Below, piece after piece: positions 51,450 to 60,622 of a stretch of 63,989 nucleotides of DNA. Position numbers and translations under genes: made by a program. Origin of the DNA: a virus; IMG/VR virus record IMGVR_UViG_3300034198_019066, positions 1-63,989 of that record. One strand, given 5' to 3'. Position 1 is the first letter of the stretch, and each line of letters starts with the position of its first letter. The notes under the pieces are model-generated. The model did no database searches and was not told the DNA's origin. It was given only the letters and a program-made list of their open reading frames with translations.

Positions 51450-54146
51450 ATGGAAGAAGAACCTAAAGCTAAAGTAGAAGTTCTTCCTAGAGGCAACCTT
51501 GGTGCGAAGTATATGATTATATTTTCGCACCCAGGCAAGGATGACCTGCAGGTGGCTAAGTTTGGAAGATCTGGTAGCTCTGCGCAAGAGGTACATGATG
51601 CTCTTCACTACGCCGGAATAGATGAGGAAGAATGCTTCTTCACAGGTATGGTGAGAAATGGTATAGGCACAAAGCCAAAACCTTCTGCTCAAGACATAGA
51701 ACGCTGGGCATCTAAGCTAGACGAGGAGATTGAGCTTATAAAGCCTCAGATCATAATCAGCCTAGGCTCAGAGGTATTCAAGAGAGTTATGAAAACTAAC
51801 ATGAAGGTAGGAGACTACCTTGGTGAGATCATAGACTCTCCTTATGGTAAACTTCTGGCAAACTATTCTGCCGGCATGATTACTGTACAGGATCCTACAA
51901 AACGTCCAGAGTTTCAGGATATCTTTCTATTGGCTAAAAGAGCTGTGGATAATAACCTGAGCTATGATAATTATATCTACAGAGTAGTAGATGACCCTGA
52001 GGAGAACATAGCGATTCTTAATAAATATATCGAGAAAGGTATGTTTTCTATTGGGTATGACGCTGAGTGGTTCGGAAGTAAGTTTACTGATGATGAAGTT
52101 ATGTACGATTTTCAGTATAGTTGTGAGAAAGATATAGCCATAATACTGAACATCTCTAGGGACGGAATCACAGAGAACAGAGAGCTTCTGGATACCATGA
52201 AGATAATGCTAGAGCATCCTAAAGTAGATCGTTTGGGATGGAACATACGTGCTGACGATATTCGTTTAACGCACAGAGGTTTCAAACTAGATGACTCTAC
52301 ACTAGGATTCGATGGCATGAAGGCTGTGGCATTCTATGATTCTAGGCTGAGTAAAGGGCTGGACACAGGTATCAAACGCTTTACTAAGTACGAACCATAC
52401 TATGTTCCTTTCTATCGTAAGATGAAAGAGCATAAGCTGGCAAAGAACGAACTAGCGAAGATGAAGTTCTTAGAGCCTGAGGTATATTACAGCTATTGTG
52501 CTGGTGACGCTGTTTCTCATCGTGAGGCCTGTCTCAATATGAGAAATCATTTCCCAGCAGAAACAAAGAGTTATTATACTAATGTGTATCTACCGCTTAC
52601 CAACTACTTCCTGGATATGGAGATCACAGGTATACCCATTGATATGGATGTACTGAACGAGATTACAGAGAAATATGTAGGAGAGTACAACAGGCTTCGT
52701 GATGAGATGAACATATTCATGAAGGAAAAGTTTGGTATAGAGGAGTTTAATCCTAATTCTCCACTACAGAAGAAGGAATTTCTTTTCGATATCATGAAAC
52801 TTCCTCCTGCATACTATACAAAGGCAGGTAAATCACCAAAGCCCAGAGTATGGTATGAGAAGCAAAGTCCTCAAACAAAGCGACTGTTCTCACCATCCAC
52901 CAACGGCAAGAGCTTATCCACAATGAAGTTCGAGCTAGAGGAGGACATGGAAACAGACGACTCTGAAGAACTAAAGGTAAAGCACAAGGCTGTAGAACTG
53001 CTGCTAAGCATTTCTAGGGTAGGTGTGTTTGCCACAAAGTTCCTTTCCAAGAAGGGCGTGTTAACCGAAGGTGAGGAAGTAGAAGAAGGAGATGAAGAAG
53101 AACCATTAAAACAAAGCTATTGGGCAGCCATAGCTAAGGATGGAAGAATTCATGCAAGCTTCTTTGAGCTATTAAAGAACTTCAGATCTTCTAGTTCTCC
53201 TAACGTACAGAATCCTGCTTCAAAGGTGTTGGCGCACATTCCCAATATCTTTGTTCCTGGGTATTCATTGATGCCTAAAGAAGAGCAAGCCAAACATAAC
53301 CATAAGCTACCGGCTAATATCAGAAACATATTCTATTCTGGTGATCCAGACTATCACTGGGTAGAGTTGGATATTGCGGGTGCTGACTTGGCTATTATGG
53401 CTTTCTTGAGCGGGGATCCTGCATTCATAGCTGACATCAGGGCAGGTAACTTCCACCAGACTAAGATGCGTGAGTATTTCCAAGACCCCGGATTATCCAA
53501 AAAAGATGTATCCAAGTATGTTATCTCTAAGAGTATTACTTTCAGAGTATCATATACTGCAGGTCTTGATTATGCGGCTATTCCTATTCAGGCGGAAATC
53601 TATGCTGAGAATGGTTTGAGAGTTCCTCTAGAGCTGATCCAGTATGCATTGCAAACCTGGAAGAGATACGAGACATATATGAACTACAGAGACTTATGCA
53701 ACGATGAAGTCAACACTAGTGAGTGTATATCTTGTGCCAGAGGAATGCAGCTTACATATGAGAAAACAGATAACTTCGGAGTAAAAGCAGGCTGGTTGAA
53801 TGAGAGTTTGGCTTTTCCTGTTGCTTCTGAGTTGGCTTGCATGATGTGGGAGGCTTCAGTGAACGTAAGAAAAGTACTCAAAGATGAGGGATTATGGATG
53901 AAATACATCTATCCTGTTAATGTGGTGCATGATGCTAATTACTGGGTAGCCCATAAGGATCTCATGAAAGATAATTACTTACCGGAATTGCTTCGCTATA
54001 TCTTCTGTAAAAAAACAACAATAGCTACAGGTGATAACTTGGGTTGCGAATTAGTGGTAAGTGACAGGTGGAAAGGAAAAGAAAAGTATTTTGAAAAAGA
54101 AACTGTTTGGGATAAAGAAAAACAAGAATGGATATGGAGTCATTAA
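51450..54146 (+). CDS. Family A DNA polymerase with N-terminal UDG-like domain
   Basis: 898 aa. Residues about 15-170 resemble a family 4/5 uracil-DNA glycosylase fold (IIFSHPGKDD, then FGRSGSSAQEVHDAL, FFTGMVRNG, IIISLGSEVF). Exonuclease motif YDAEWFG near 202. Polymerase motif A is VELDIAGADLAIMA near 636, motif B KSITFRVSYTAG near 693 and motif C VHDANYW near 825. Motif A lacks the usual S-Q-I-E and motif C has VHDA in place of VHDE, but both catalytic Asp residues are present. A UDG-like extension of this kind is known in SPO1-type phage polymerases. This is the replicative enzyme. Confidence 0.88.
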   Translation: MEEEPKAKVEVLPRGNLGAKYMIIFSHPGKDDLQVAKFGRSGSSAQEVHDALHYAGIDEEECFFTGMVRNGIGTKPKPSAQDIERWASKLDEEIELIKPQIIISLGSEVFKRVMKTNMKVGDYLGEIIDSPYGKLLANYSAGMITVQDPTKRPEFQDIFLLAKRAVDNNLSYDNYIYRVVDDPEENIAILNKYIEKGMFSIGYDAEWFGSKFTDDEVMYDFQYSCEKDIAIILNISRDGITENRELLDTMKIMLEHPKVDRLGWNIRADDIRLTHRGFKLDDSTLGFDGMKAVAFYDSRLSKGLDTGIKRFTKYEPYYVPFYRKMKEHKLAKNELAKMKFLEPEVYYSYCAGDAVSHREACLNMRNHFPAETKSYYTNVYLPLTNYFLDMEITGIPIDMDVLNEITEKYVGEYNRLRDEMNIFMKEKFGIEEFNPNSPLQKKEFLFDIMKLPPAYYTKAGKSPKPRVWYEKQSPQTKRLFSPSTNGKSLSTMKFELEEDMETDDSEELKVKHKAVELLLSISRVGVFATKFLSKKGVLTEGEEVEEGDEEEPLKQSYWAAIAKDGRIHASFFELLKNFRSSSSPNVQNPASKVLAHIPNIFVPGYSLMPKEEQAKHNHKLPANIRNIFYSGDPDYHWVELDIAGADLAIMAFLSGDPAFIADIRAGNFHQTKMREYFQDPGLSKKDVSKYVISKSITFRVSYTAGLDYAAIPIQAEIYAENGLRVPLELIQYALQTWKRYETYMNYRDLCNDEVNTSECISCARGMQLTYEKTDNFGVKAGWLNESLAFPVASELACMMWEASVNVRKVLKDEGLWMKYIYPVNVVHDANYWVAHKDLMKDNYLPELLRYIFCKKTTIATGDNLGCELVVSDRWKGKEKYFEKETVWDKEKQEWIWSH

Positions 54147-54346
54147 AACCTATAACCAAAAGCACAACATACGGTAGTTCAGGTGATAAGTGCCCATGCT
54201 GTGGAAGTAGAAATATTTTCATGTGGGTAGCTGAGAATCAAAATAAAAAGAAAATCCAGATGGTCACATGCGATAGCTGTAAGTTTGAATGCACTTCAGG
54301 TTATAACTATAGTAGAAGTGATACTGAACATTACACATACTTCTAA
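54128..54346 (+). CDS. Small zinc-ribbon protein
   Basis: 72 aa. Two Cys pairs (KCPCCGSRN near 21 and TCDSCKFEC near 48) fit a zinc ribbon. Start overlaps the polymerase stop; ATG at 54134 is equally possible. Stop overlaps the next start (TAATG). Possible role in transcription or DNA binding. Confidence 0.6.
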   Translation: MDMESLKPITKSTTYGSSGDKCPCCGSRNIFMWVAENQNKKKIQMVTCDSCKFECTSGYNYSRSDTEHYTYF

Positions 54347-55080
54347 TGCTAAGAACACTAACTAGTTTAAAATTATCAGATAACAGAAAAACAAGATTCC
54401 ATAAAGAGCACAAGAATACCTTCGGCTTGAAGACAGGGAAACCCTCAGAGGGCGGTACCTGTCCAGGAGCCACAGAAGGTAAAGCCGGATGCTTAGACTG
54501 CTGCTATGCAGAGACTACCAGCAGGATATATAAGAACTACAAAAAGGTAGAGGATCATAACACAAACGTTCTTATGAACGCTGACTATGATCTAAAGGTA
54601 GAGGTATTGAGAAACACTGTGATGAAGTTCCTTCTAAATGGAGGAAACAAAAAGCAGTACTTCAGACTTCATATGGGAGGAGACTTCTATGATGAGGAAT
54701 ATACCAGAGCATGGGCCTATGTGATGAAAGAGTGGCCTAGCGTAAGGTTCTGGGGATATACCAGATCGTTATTCGCTCTACCTATCCTGGCAGAAGTAAA
54801 GAACATGAGCATCTATCTGAGCTGTGATCCTGTTAACAAGGAAGAGGTATTAAAAGCCTACGAGCCATATAGGGATTATCCTAATGTTGGCATCGCATGG
54901 ATGGGTAATACTTTCCCAGAAGAACTAATTAATGACAGAGATTATCTGGCGTGTCCTGCAGTAAAAAAACAACTAAAGAGCACAAAAGATTATGGAGCCT
55001 GCAGCAGATGCAGGGCGTGTATTGACAGACCATTGAAGAATGGTATGTTGAGGCACATACAATTTCCTATCCACCGATAG
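54346..55080 (+). CDS. Gp88-like Cys-rich protein
   Basis: 244 aa. Contains TFGLKTGKPSEGGTCPGATE, then GCLDCCYAE, and later ACPAVKKQ and GACSRCRACID. The TCPGA...C-x-x-C-C-Y-A arrangement is the gene product 88 family of phages, in which the Cys residues may hold an iron-sulphur cluster. Function is unknown. Full-length by the family's usual size. No radical SAM C-x3-C-x2-C core is certain. Confidence 0.7.
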   Translation: MLRTLTSLKLSDNRKTRFHKEHKNTFGLKTGKPSEGGTCPGATEGKAGCLDCCYAETTSRIYKNYKKVEDHNTNVLMNADYDLKVEVLRNTVMKFLLNGGNKKQYFRLHMGGDFYDEEYTRAWAYVMKEWPSVRFWGYTRSLFALPILAEVKNMSIYLSCDPVNKEEVLKAYEPYRDYPNVGIAWMGNTFPEELINDRDYLACPAVKKQLKSTKDYGACSRCRACIDRPLKNGMLRHIQFPIHR

Positions 55081-55139
55081 GAGAACAGAAAGAAAACAAT
55101 CCCCACCCATTGTGGCCGGGAACAACAACACAACAACAC

Positions 55140-55769
55140 ATGAAGGTACTAATAGACACAACAAAAACACGCAGCACAGTCATCAATGGAGAAGTAGCAT
55201 ATTTCATTGATAACCCTGTGGAGTTTACGGGAGAAACCAATGAAAATCCCGGTAACAATAAGGAATATTATAATCAGCATAGAGAACGCTATCTCCAAAA
55301 GTATAAAGCTGACTATAGGCATAACGAAAAAAAACTAGCACAGGCTAAAAAGTACCGCGAGGAGTGTATAGCTAGAAACGGAGGTGTTTTTGCTAAACCC
55401 GTATTCACTGCAACTGGAGTTAAAGAGAAGTTAGGTTCTCCGGAACAGGTTATGCAGCGAGCATTACGTGGTCAGATTAAGGGAATCATAGAACGATATG
55501 CTCGAGCAGAAATCGAGCGTAAAGGTCTTACTCCTGAAGAAGTAGAGGCTTCTGGTCGATTAGAACATAGAAATGCTTATAAAGCACTCTATAGTGAGTT
55601 CGATCGTCAGATGAGAATTGAGTTAGGTATACAAGGACTTACCCTAGAAGACCTTGGCCTTGGTGTATCTAAAAACACCACAGGTAAGCCTTATCTCGAT
55701 AGAATCGCCACAGCAGGTTATTTAGAAAATCTACAGCTTGTAGCTCGTGAGCTTTTTGGAGAGAAATAA
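55140..55769 (+). CDS. Hypothetical helical basic protein
   Basis: 209 aa from ATG 55140; the longer frame from 55110 runs into a repetitive CAA leader. Strongly charged, with YYNQHRERYLQKYKADYRHN and a long helical C-terminus (QIKGIIERYARAEIERKGLT). The helical N-terminal part resembles HNH-adjacent or nucleic-acid-binding helices, but no HNH residues are visible. Leader is AACAACAACACAACAACACATG. Confidence 0.5.
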   Translation: MKVLIDTTKTRSTVINGEVAYFIDNPVEFTGETNENPGNNKEYYNQHRERYLQKYKADYRHNEKKLAQAKKYREECIARNGGVFAKPVFTATGVKEKLGSPEQVMQRALRGQIKGIIERYARAEIERKGLTPEEVEASGRLEHRNAYKALYSEFDRQMRIELGIQGLTLEDLGLGVSKNTTGKPYLDRIATAGYLENLQLVARELFGEK

Positions 55770-55813
55770 TAGTCGGTATAACAACACAACAACAAAACAA
55801 CACACGTAATATT

Positions 55814-56074
55814 ATGAAGAAATTCATCATCAAAATCAGCGACAACACCGGCCACACTGAACTTATGGATCAGGAGGTCAGCCAGGCAGTAACAGCAATC
55901 ACCGACAAGGTGGCCCAACACGCACATTGGGTTTGGATCGACGGTCAGCTCTTTGAGTTTGACGGTGGTGATGTTAAGTCTGAGGCTAACCAGCAGAAGC
56001 TGGCTGCCCGCCTTAATACTGCAGAGGACGCTAATATCGTTCTCTCTGGCACCCTTGTGGGTGGTGCTAAGTAA
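55814..56074 (+). CDS. Small protein, probably highly expressed
   Basis: 86 aa. Compact: MKKFIIKISDNTGHTELMDQ, then AHWVWIDGQLFEFDGGDV. Codons are smoother and more GC-rich than in the neighbours. It has a CA-rich leader and a strong terminator right after it. This suggests a short, abundant transcript. No family recognised. Confidence 0.6.
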   Translation: MKKFIIKISDNTGHTELMDQEVSQAVTAITDKVAQHAHWVWIDGQLFEFDGGDVKSEANQQKLAARLNTAEDANIVLSGTLVGGAK

Positions 56075-56098
56075 TCAGACCTAGCAAGGTCTCTACAG

Positions 56099-56133
56099 TG
56101 GGAAGAGGGTCCTATCCCCTCTTCCCATTTTTT
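56099..56133 (+). terminator. Rho-independent terminator
   Basis: TGGGAAGAGGG (56099-56109) pairs with CCCTCTTCCCA (56117-56127) and is followed by six T (56128-56133). Confidence 0.9.
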
Positions 56134-56155
56134 ATATACTCAACCATATACTAAC

Positions 56156-58216
56156 ATGGAACTATCTATTAAAAAATTTAAATCATTTGTTAACAAATTT
56201 AATAAAATAAAGAAATACGTCAAAGAGGGTACTGTTGATTTTGACACAGACTATTCTAAGGTACAGCATGGCAAGCCGTTCCCTTATGACAATGCATATA
56301 CCTTGAAGCTTAAGAACCTCCACTTCAAGAATGTGGGAGGAGCCTATCTAATGGCTAAAGAGCAGAAGATATCAACTAGTGGTCTTAAGATTGATACCTT
56401 GTATGGTAGTCGAAATATTGCAGGTTCTTCTGGTAAGGCTTTTCATGAGGTTATTGATTGGCAGCATGCAGTTAAGCGAGGCATAGCTAGGCCTATCAAT
56501 TCTGAGTCGGCAGATCTAGCGAAGGTACATAAGTCTATGCGTTTTATACCCAAGACTATTCCTAAAGACGTTAGAATGCCGTACATACTTCAGCATAGTC
56601 CTATAGAAGTTCTAGAGGGCAATCATACCTACAGAATAATCACTTCTGCAGTTAGTGCGACTGCTATTATAACCATAGGAAGAGACGATAGTCCTGGCTA
56701 TGATTATATGGATAAGGGTTTCTTCCTTATGGCTGTGAATGAGGTTTCACCCACAGGCAAGTCTACGAGACATCTTGTGCTAACCAATGAGCTGGATATT
56801 CATACCATGCATATCTATGTATTAGCACAATTGCAGCCCAGCCTGTGTAAGCAACTCAAGAATGGTTGCTTTGTGCATAGTGCTGATGCTCAGATGACTC
56901 GCCTTAAGATGGAGAAGAAGCTCCAGCTAAAGAACAAGAAGCGCTATGACGAGATTCGTGCGTTTGTTGAAACAGACTATCAGAGCAATACATCTCTCCT
57001 AGTGATTAATAAAATCAAAAATGGTGAGATTGAAAAGGCTAGTATCAATGAGATTAGTATATCTAAGAAGGCTGCTAAATATGAAAACATTAGCATAGAA
57101 GCAGATGACTTATTAGATGTATTATATGATAAGTTGAACTTTGGTGGTGAGTTTGATATCTACAGTATTATCGAAACATACACAGAGGCTTTCCAGGCTA
57201 AGGTGGATGAGCGTAAGAATGCTGCTGAGGATTTCCCAACCATCAAGATCAATGGCTTTGATATTAATGCAAGCATATCCTCTTCTGGTGTGCGTAGGGT
57301 TAATGGTAAGCGGATCAACAAGAATGAGTTAAAGCAGGTTATCTACCGCGCTAGTTGCCATCATAACCTGGATGAGTATAACTTGTTTGTGGCTCGTATC
57401 TCTAAGATGAGCATACGTTGGCATGACGCTATCTCTAACGGTATACCTGTTAAGATACATAGCGGTATGAATCATGAGGAGATGAACAACCCAACTCCTA
57501 GCTCTGACGCGCCTTCTGTTAAGTTCTGGATTGATCCTGAAGCTAAATGCATCAAGATTCGTACAGAGGCTAAAGATGGAGGAAAGGTTCGCATTGGCAA
57601 ACTTATCGACAAGATTGACCTTATCAACCGTAAATCTAATGGTCGTTGGAGTAGTGCTGCACAGACTAGTCGTGATTGGCGTTGGGCTCGTAAAGAGCTT
57701 GCTCACGCGATTAGAGACTGTTGCACATTCACAAAAATAACCAAGAAAGAGGATGGTACAGAGGAGACATCCACCTGGACCACAGTTACCAAGGATGATA
57801 TTGCCAAGATTATCGAGGTTGCTGATGAGATGAAGAAGAAAGCCGTTATCCGCAGCAAAGAGTTCTTAGAGAGTGCAGTAAAAACCACAGGTGCAGAACT
57901 CATAGAGTTCCTAGGCAAGAAAGCATACAAGGTGAAGGGAGCCATTCGTGAGTATGCTATCGTTGTAGAGAATGCGAAGGTGTATGACTATAACACCAAG
58001 CAATATCGTTGTATCGTTAATGCAAACCATTTCCGTGGTGCTGGATATGATGATATCGCTGCTCGTCTCTATGTGCTTAAGAATGATTCTGTTATGCAGG
58101 ATAAGATTGGTACACTTGCTGGTGAGGCTCAACCTCAGTACGAGAATGCCCACAACGACTACCAGCCTGAGCGTGATGTATCTGCTGATATTATTGATCA
58201 GCTAGATCTCAACTAG
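56156..58216 (+). CDS. Large protein of unknown function, own transcription unit
   Basis: 686 aa, Lys-rich, mixed alpha/beta. A basic helical N-terminus (KKFKSFVNKFNKIKKYV), a central block YRIITSAVSATAIITIGRDD, and a Lys/Arg-rich segment near residue 480 (IRTEAKDGGKVRIGKLIDKI). C-terminus ends DVSADIIDQLDLN, an acidic tail. No enzyme motif found. Bounded by terminators on both sides and with smooth codon use, it is likely made in quantity. Possibly a DNA-binding or virion-internal protein; this is a guess. Confidence 0.6.
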   Translation: MELSIKKFKSFVNKFNKIKKYVKEGTVDFDTDYSKVQHGKPFPYDNAYTLKLKNLHFKNVGGAYLMAKEQKISTSGLKIDTLYGSRNIAGSSGKAFHEVIDWQHAVKRGIARPINSESADLAKVHKSMRFIPKTIPKDVRMPYILQHSPIEVLEGNHTYRIITSAVSATAIITIGRDDSPGYDYMDKGFFLMAVNEVSPTGKSTRHLVLTNELDIHTMHIYVLAQLQPSLCKQLKNGCFVHSADAQMTRLKMEKKLQLKNKKRYDEIRAFVETDYQSNTSLLVINKIKNGEIEKASINEISISKKAAKYENISIEADDLLDVLYDKLNFGGEFDIYSIIETYTEAFQAKVDERKNAAEDFPTIKINGFDINASISSSGVRRVNGKRINKNELKQVIYRASCHHNLDEYNLFVARISKMSIRWHDAISNGIPVKIHSGMNHEEMNNPTPSSDAPSVKFWIDPEAKCIKIRTEAKDGGKVRIGKLIDKIDLINRKSNGRWSSAAQTSRDWRWARKELAHAIRDCCTFTKITKKEDGTEETSTWTTVTKDDIAKIIEVADEMKKKAVIRSKEFLESAVKTTGAELIEFLGKKAYKVKGAIREYAIVVENAKVYDYNTKQYRCIVNANHFRGAGYDDIAARLYVLKNDSVMQDKIGTLAGEAQPQYENAHNDYQPERDVSADIIDQLDLN

Positions 58217-58224
58217 TTAAAGGT

Positions 58225-58255
58225 AGGGATATAGAGAATAAAACTCTATATCCCT
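58225..58255 (+). terminator. Hairpin terminator candidate
   Basis: AGGGATATAGAG (58225-58236) pairs perfectly with CTCTATATCCCT (58244-58255). No T run follows, so it could instead protect the message end. Confidence 0.55.
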
Positions 58256-58291
58256 GCTTAACCACCACTAAAGCTAAGAAATAAAATCGAA

Positions 58292-58501
58292 ATGCAAAAT
58301 AAAAAATCAAAATTCGGATTTAACATTTCTAAGTTCAAGTCTAGTGAGCGCAGAATCAGTGATGAGAGAGTAGACATGAGCGTAGAGCTTATAAAAAAGC
58401 TCATGCGTCATAACCCATTTATAATAATGGATAGGAATGATGCAGAGAGAAAAACAACAAACTTCGCCGATAGTAACTACTACGGCGGTTACCACGAATA
58501 A
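58292..58501 (+). CDS. Small hypothetical protein
   Basis: 69 aa, basic N-terminus (MQNKKSKFGFNISKFKSSER), C-terminal Tyr/Gly-rich end (DSNYYGGYHE). No family recognised. One base from the exonuclease gene. Confidence 0.5.
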   Translation: MQNKKSKFGFNISKFKSSERRISDERVDMSVELIKKLMRHNPFIIMDRNDAERKTTNFADSNYYGGYHE

Positions 58502-58502
58502 C

Positions 58503-59129
58503 ATGAGCACATATATTATAGACATAGAAACCAAACCATTAGATATAAACGAACTCAAGAAGCTTGCTCCTGACTTCAAAGCAGATAGCAGGCTGAAAGA
58601 TCCTGTTAAGATTGCAGAGGATCTGAAGGCAAAAGAAGCATCATTCTTTGATAAGGCTGCACTATCTGCACTAACATCCAGCGTATTTGCCCTGGGTGTT
58701 TGGGAAGCAGGTAAAGACAAACCCGCTATCCATTGTGATAACGATGAGAAGAAAATCATAGGAGAGTTCCACAAGCTCTTAGGTAAAGACACCAAGATTA
58801 TCACCTTTAATGGTAATGGTTTTGATATTCCTTTTCTATGTCGCCGTGCATTGAAGCATGGACTAAACCTGTTCGGTAACTTCTACAAGCCTGATGGTGG
58901 TATGAACTATGACAATAAGTCTATAGACATTGCCGCTATGTGGGATTGCCGTGCAAAAACATATCCTAGCTTGAACGAAATAGCTACTTTCTTTGGGGTA
59001 GGCAGCAAGCCGAAGTCTGAAGAACTGTTCTATCAGGTCTGGGAGAAGGATAAAGAAGCAGCTACTAAGTATCTCTATAACGACCTAGATCTCACAAAGA
59101 AGATCGCAGAGATGTGGGGATTGATTTAA
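58503..59129 (+). CDS. DEDDy 3'-5' exonuclease
   Basis: 208 aa from ATG 58503; a longer frame overlaps the previous gene. Motifs: DIET (Asp 7 and Glu 9), FNGNGFDIPFL near 102 and KYLYNDLDLTKK near 195 (Tyr-x3-Asp), the DnaQ-like DEDDy set. The middle has KSIDIAAMWDCRAK. It resembles the predicted PolB-like exonuclease family of phages. Likely trims DNA or RNA ends during recombination. Confidence 0.78.
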   Translation: MSTYIIDIETKPLDINELKKLAPDFKADSRLKDPVKIAEDLKAKEASFFDKAALSALTSSVFALGVWEAGKDKPAIHCDNDEKKIIGEFHKLLGKDTKIITFNGNGFDIPFLCRRALKHGLNLFGNFYKPDGGMNYDNKSIDIAAMWDCRAKTYPSLNEIATFFGVGSKPKSEELFYQVWEKDKEAATKYLYNDLDLTKKIAEMWGLI

Positions 59130-59130
59130 T

Positions 59131-59571
59131 ATGAGCCTTATATCTAAATTCAATACCCGGTTAGGTAGAGTTTTATTAACTGCAGGGATGGAGTGCAGAA
59201 AAGACTATGAGGAAGAAGGTGGTATCATATTAACCAAGCAGAGTAAGGATTTTATCTTCGTGAAGGTTCGTAATCTTCATGAGGGTGAGCCTACCGCATA
59301 TGGTTTGTATGTTGCAGATCCTCATGAGTTTGGGAGTAAAGTTATACCTATGCTAGGTAAGGGCTGGACTATGTATGCTAGTTTTCATACTCATCCACAG
59401 TTCTCTCCCCTACCTAGCCAGCTGGACTACGACAAGTTATTCCAGGGATTCAAGTATAACTATATCTATAGCCACAGAGACAGAGAGTTCTCTTGTTCAG
59501 ATTGGTCCTATAGTAAGGATCTACACACATTCACAATGAAACTAGAAACATTAAGCTACTATATTGTATGA
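59131..59571 (+). CDS. JAMM/MPN metalloprotease (deubiquitinase-like)
   Basis: 146 aa. FHTHPQFSPLPSQLD (85-99) gives the JAMM zinc motif H-x-H-x7-S-x2-D with His 86, His 88, Ser 96 and Asp 99. An upstream acidic strand (YEEEGGIIL, 26-34) supplies the Glu. The stand-alone size matches small JAB proteins. Four-base overlap with the E1-like gene shows coupled expression. Enzymes of this type cleave ubiquitin-like tails. No ubiquitin-like gene is obvious next door. Confidence 0.82.
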   Translation: MSLISKFNTRLGRVLLTAGMECRKDYEEEGGIILTKQSKDFIFVKVRNLHEGEPTAYGLYVADPHEFGSKVIPMLGKGWTMYASFHTHPQFSPLPSQLDYDKLFQGFKYNYIYSHRDREFSCSDWSYSKDLHTFTMKLETLSYYIV

Positions 59572-60164
59572 CAAAACTAAAAAAGATCGGTATTGCTGGT
59601 GCAGGTGGTATCGGGAGCAATCTCCTGGCTATCCTGTTTGACTATGGGTTTAATCGTAAGCAATTCGATTATTCCAGCGTAGAGGTGGATATCTATGACG
59701 ATGACGTTATTGATACCTCTAATCTGCTTCATCAAAACTACAAGCTTGATGATGTGGGTAAGCCAAAGGTAAAAGTGCTTGAGGACCGCTATGTTGTGAA
59801 CGGTATTACTAAGTTCATGACTGACAAAGAATTCAAGAAATATGATGTTATCTTCAGCTGTGTAGACAGCATGGAGTTTCGTCGTTCCTTGTATAACTGG
59901 GGGTTTGAGAATCCTAACAAAGCCTTCTGGGTTGATGGTCGTTGCACCAGCCGCCAGGGAGCATTGTTTAATTCTCAGCTTCCAGAAGCAGAGCTTAAGA
60001 AGTATATCACCAACGACGACATTCGAGGTGGTTGCTTACTGAAGCATGAGAAAGAAGCCAACATCAGCCATACTCTTCCTACTGTTGTAGCAGGTATGAT
60101 GGTGCAGGTATTCTTAAACTTCCTGCGTGGTGAGCGCACGGATAAAAAACTATTCATGATCTGA
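59568..60164 (+). CDS. E1/ThiF-like adenylyltransferase
   Basis: 198 aa. Nucleotide-binding GAGGIGSN (11-18), acidic strand VDIYDDDVIDTSNLLHQN (40-57) and VIFSCVDSMEFRR (94-106) are the ThiF/MoeB/E1 signature. The usual Arg of S-N-L-x-R-Q is His here. Cys 125 (DGRCTSRQ) or Cys 98 could be catalytic. It is a compact, single-domain E1 that would activate the C-terminus of a small protein. It is paired with the JAMM gene. Confidence 0.82.
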   Translation: MTKLKKIGIAGAGGIGSNLLAILFDYGFNRKQFDYSSVEVDIYDDDVIDTSNLLHQNYKLDDVGKPKVKVLEDRYVVNGITKFMTDKEFKKYDVIFSCVDSMEFRRSLYNWGFENPNKAFWVDGRCTSRQGALFNSQLPEAELKKYITNDDIRGGCLLKHEKEANISHTLPTVVAGMMVQVFLNFLRGERTDKKLFMI

Positions 60165-60166
60165 TT

Positions 60167-60622
60167 ATGGGATACACAATTTATTGGAGCCACAAGAGAG
60201 ATTTCACTGACACTGAGTGGGATCAGCTCTGCAAAGAAACCAGTAGGATTATTAATCTTGCTGGAAATTTTGGTATAGACATCGCAGGAGGACTAGGAGA
60301 TGAGTATCCTGAAATCACAGAACATAAGATCTGGTTTAACGGCAGAGATCCTCAGAGCTGTGAAACATTAGCAATCTCTAAGAAAGTAAGAGAATCTGCT
60401 GATTGGGAAACTCCTAGGGAGGAAGGTAAGTTTGAGTTCTGCAAAACAAGAAGATTGCCTTACGACAAAGTAGTGGTATCTGTATTGCATGCAGCCAGAA
60501 CTATTGCACCCGAGGCAATCACATCAGTAAGTAGTGATGGTGGAGATGAAGCCATAGGGCCTGTGATAGATAGTATGACTGAAGCTAATGGATTACCATC
60601 AGAACAATCATCAGATAGTTGA
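60167..60622 (+). CDS. MGYTIYW-family hypothetical protein
   Basis: 151 aa. Opening MGYTIYWSHKRDFTDTEWDQ, a FNGRDPQSCETLAI block and FEFCKTRRLPYDKVVV belong to a family I know from phages and bacteria without a function. The C-terminal end is Ser/Asp rich and flexible. It follows the E1-like gene by two bases. Its tail is not a canonical Gly-Gly, so it is not an obvious ubiquitin-like substrate. Confidence 0.6.
   Translation: MGYTIYWSHKRDFTDTEWDQLCKETSRIINLAGNFGIDIAGGLGDEYPEITEHKIWFNGRDPQSCETLAISKKVRESADWETPREEGKFEFCKTRRLPYDKVVVSVLHAARTIAPEAITSVSSDGGDEAIGPVIDSMTEANGLPSEQSSDS

Noticed and set aside
55119-55140. CAA repeat as a possible CRISPR or origin iteron
   Set aside because: The repeat is short, with irregular units and no spacers; it fits a translation leader better.
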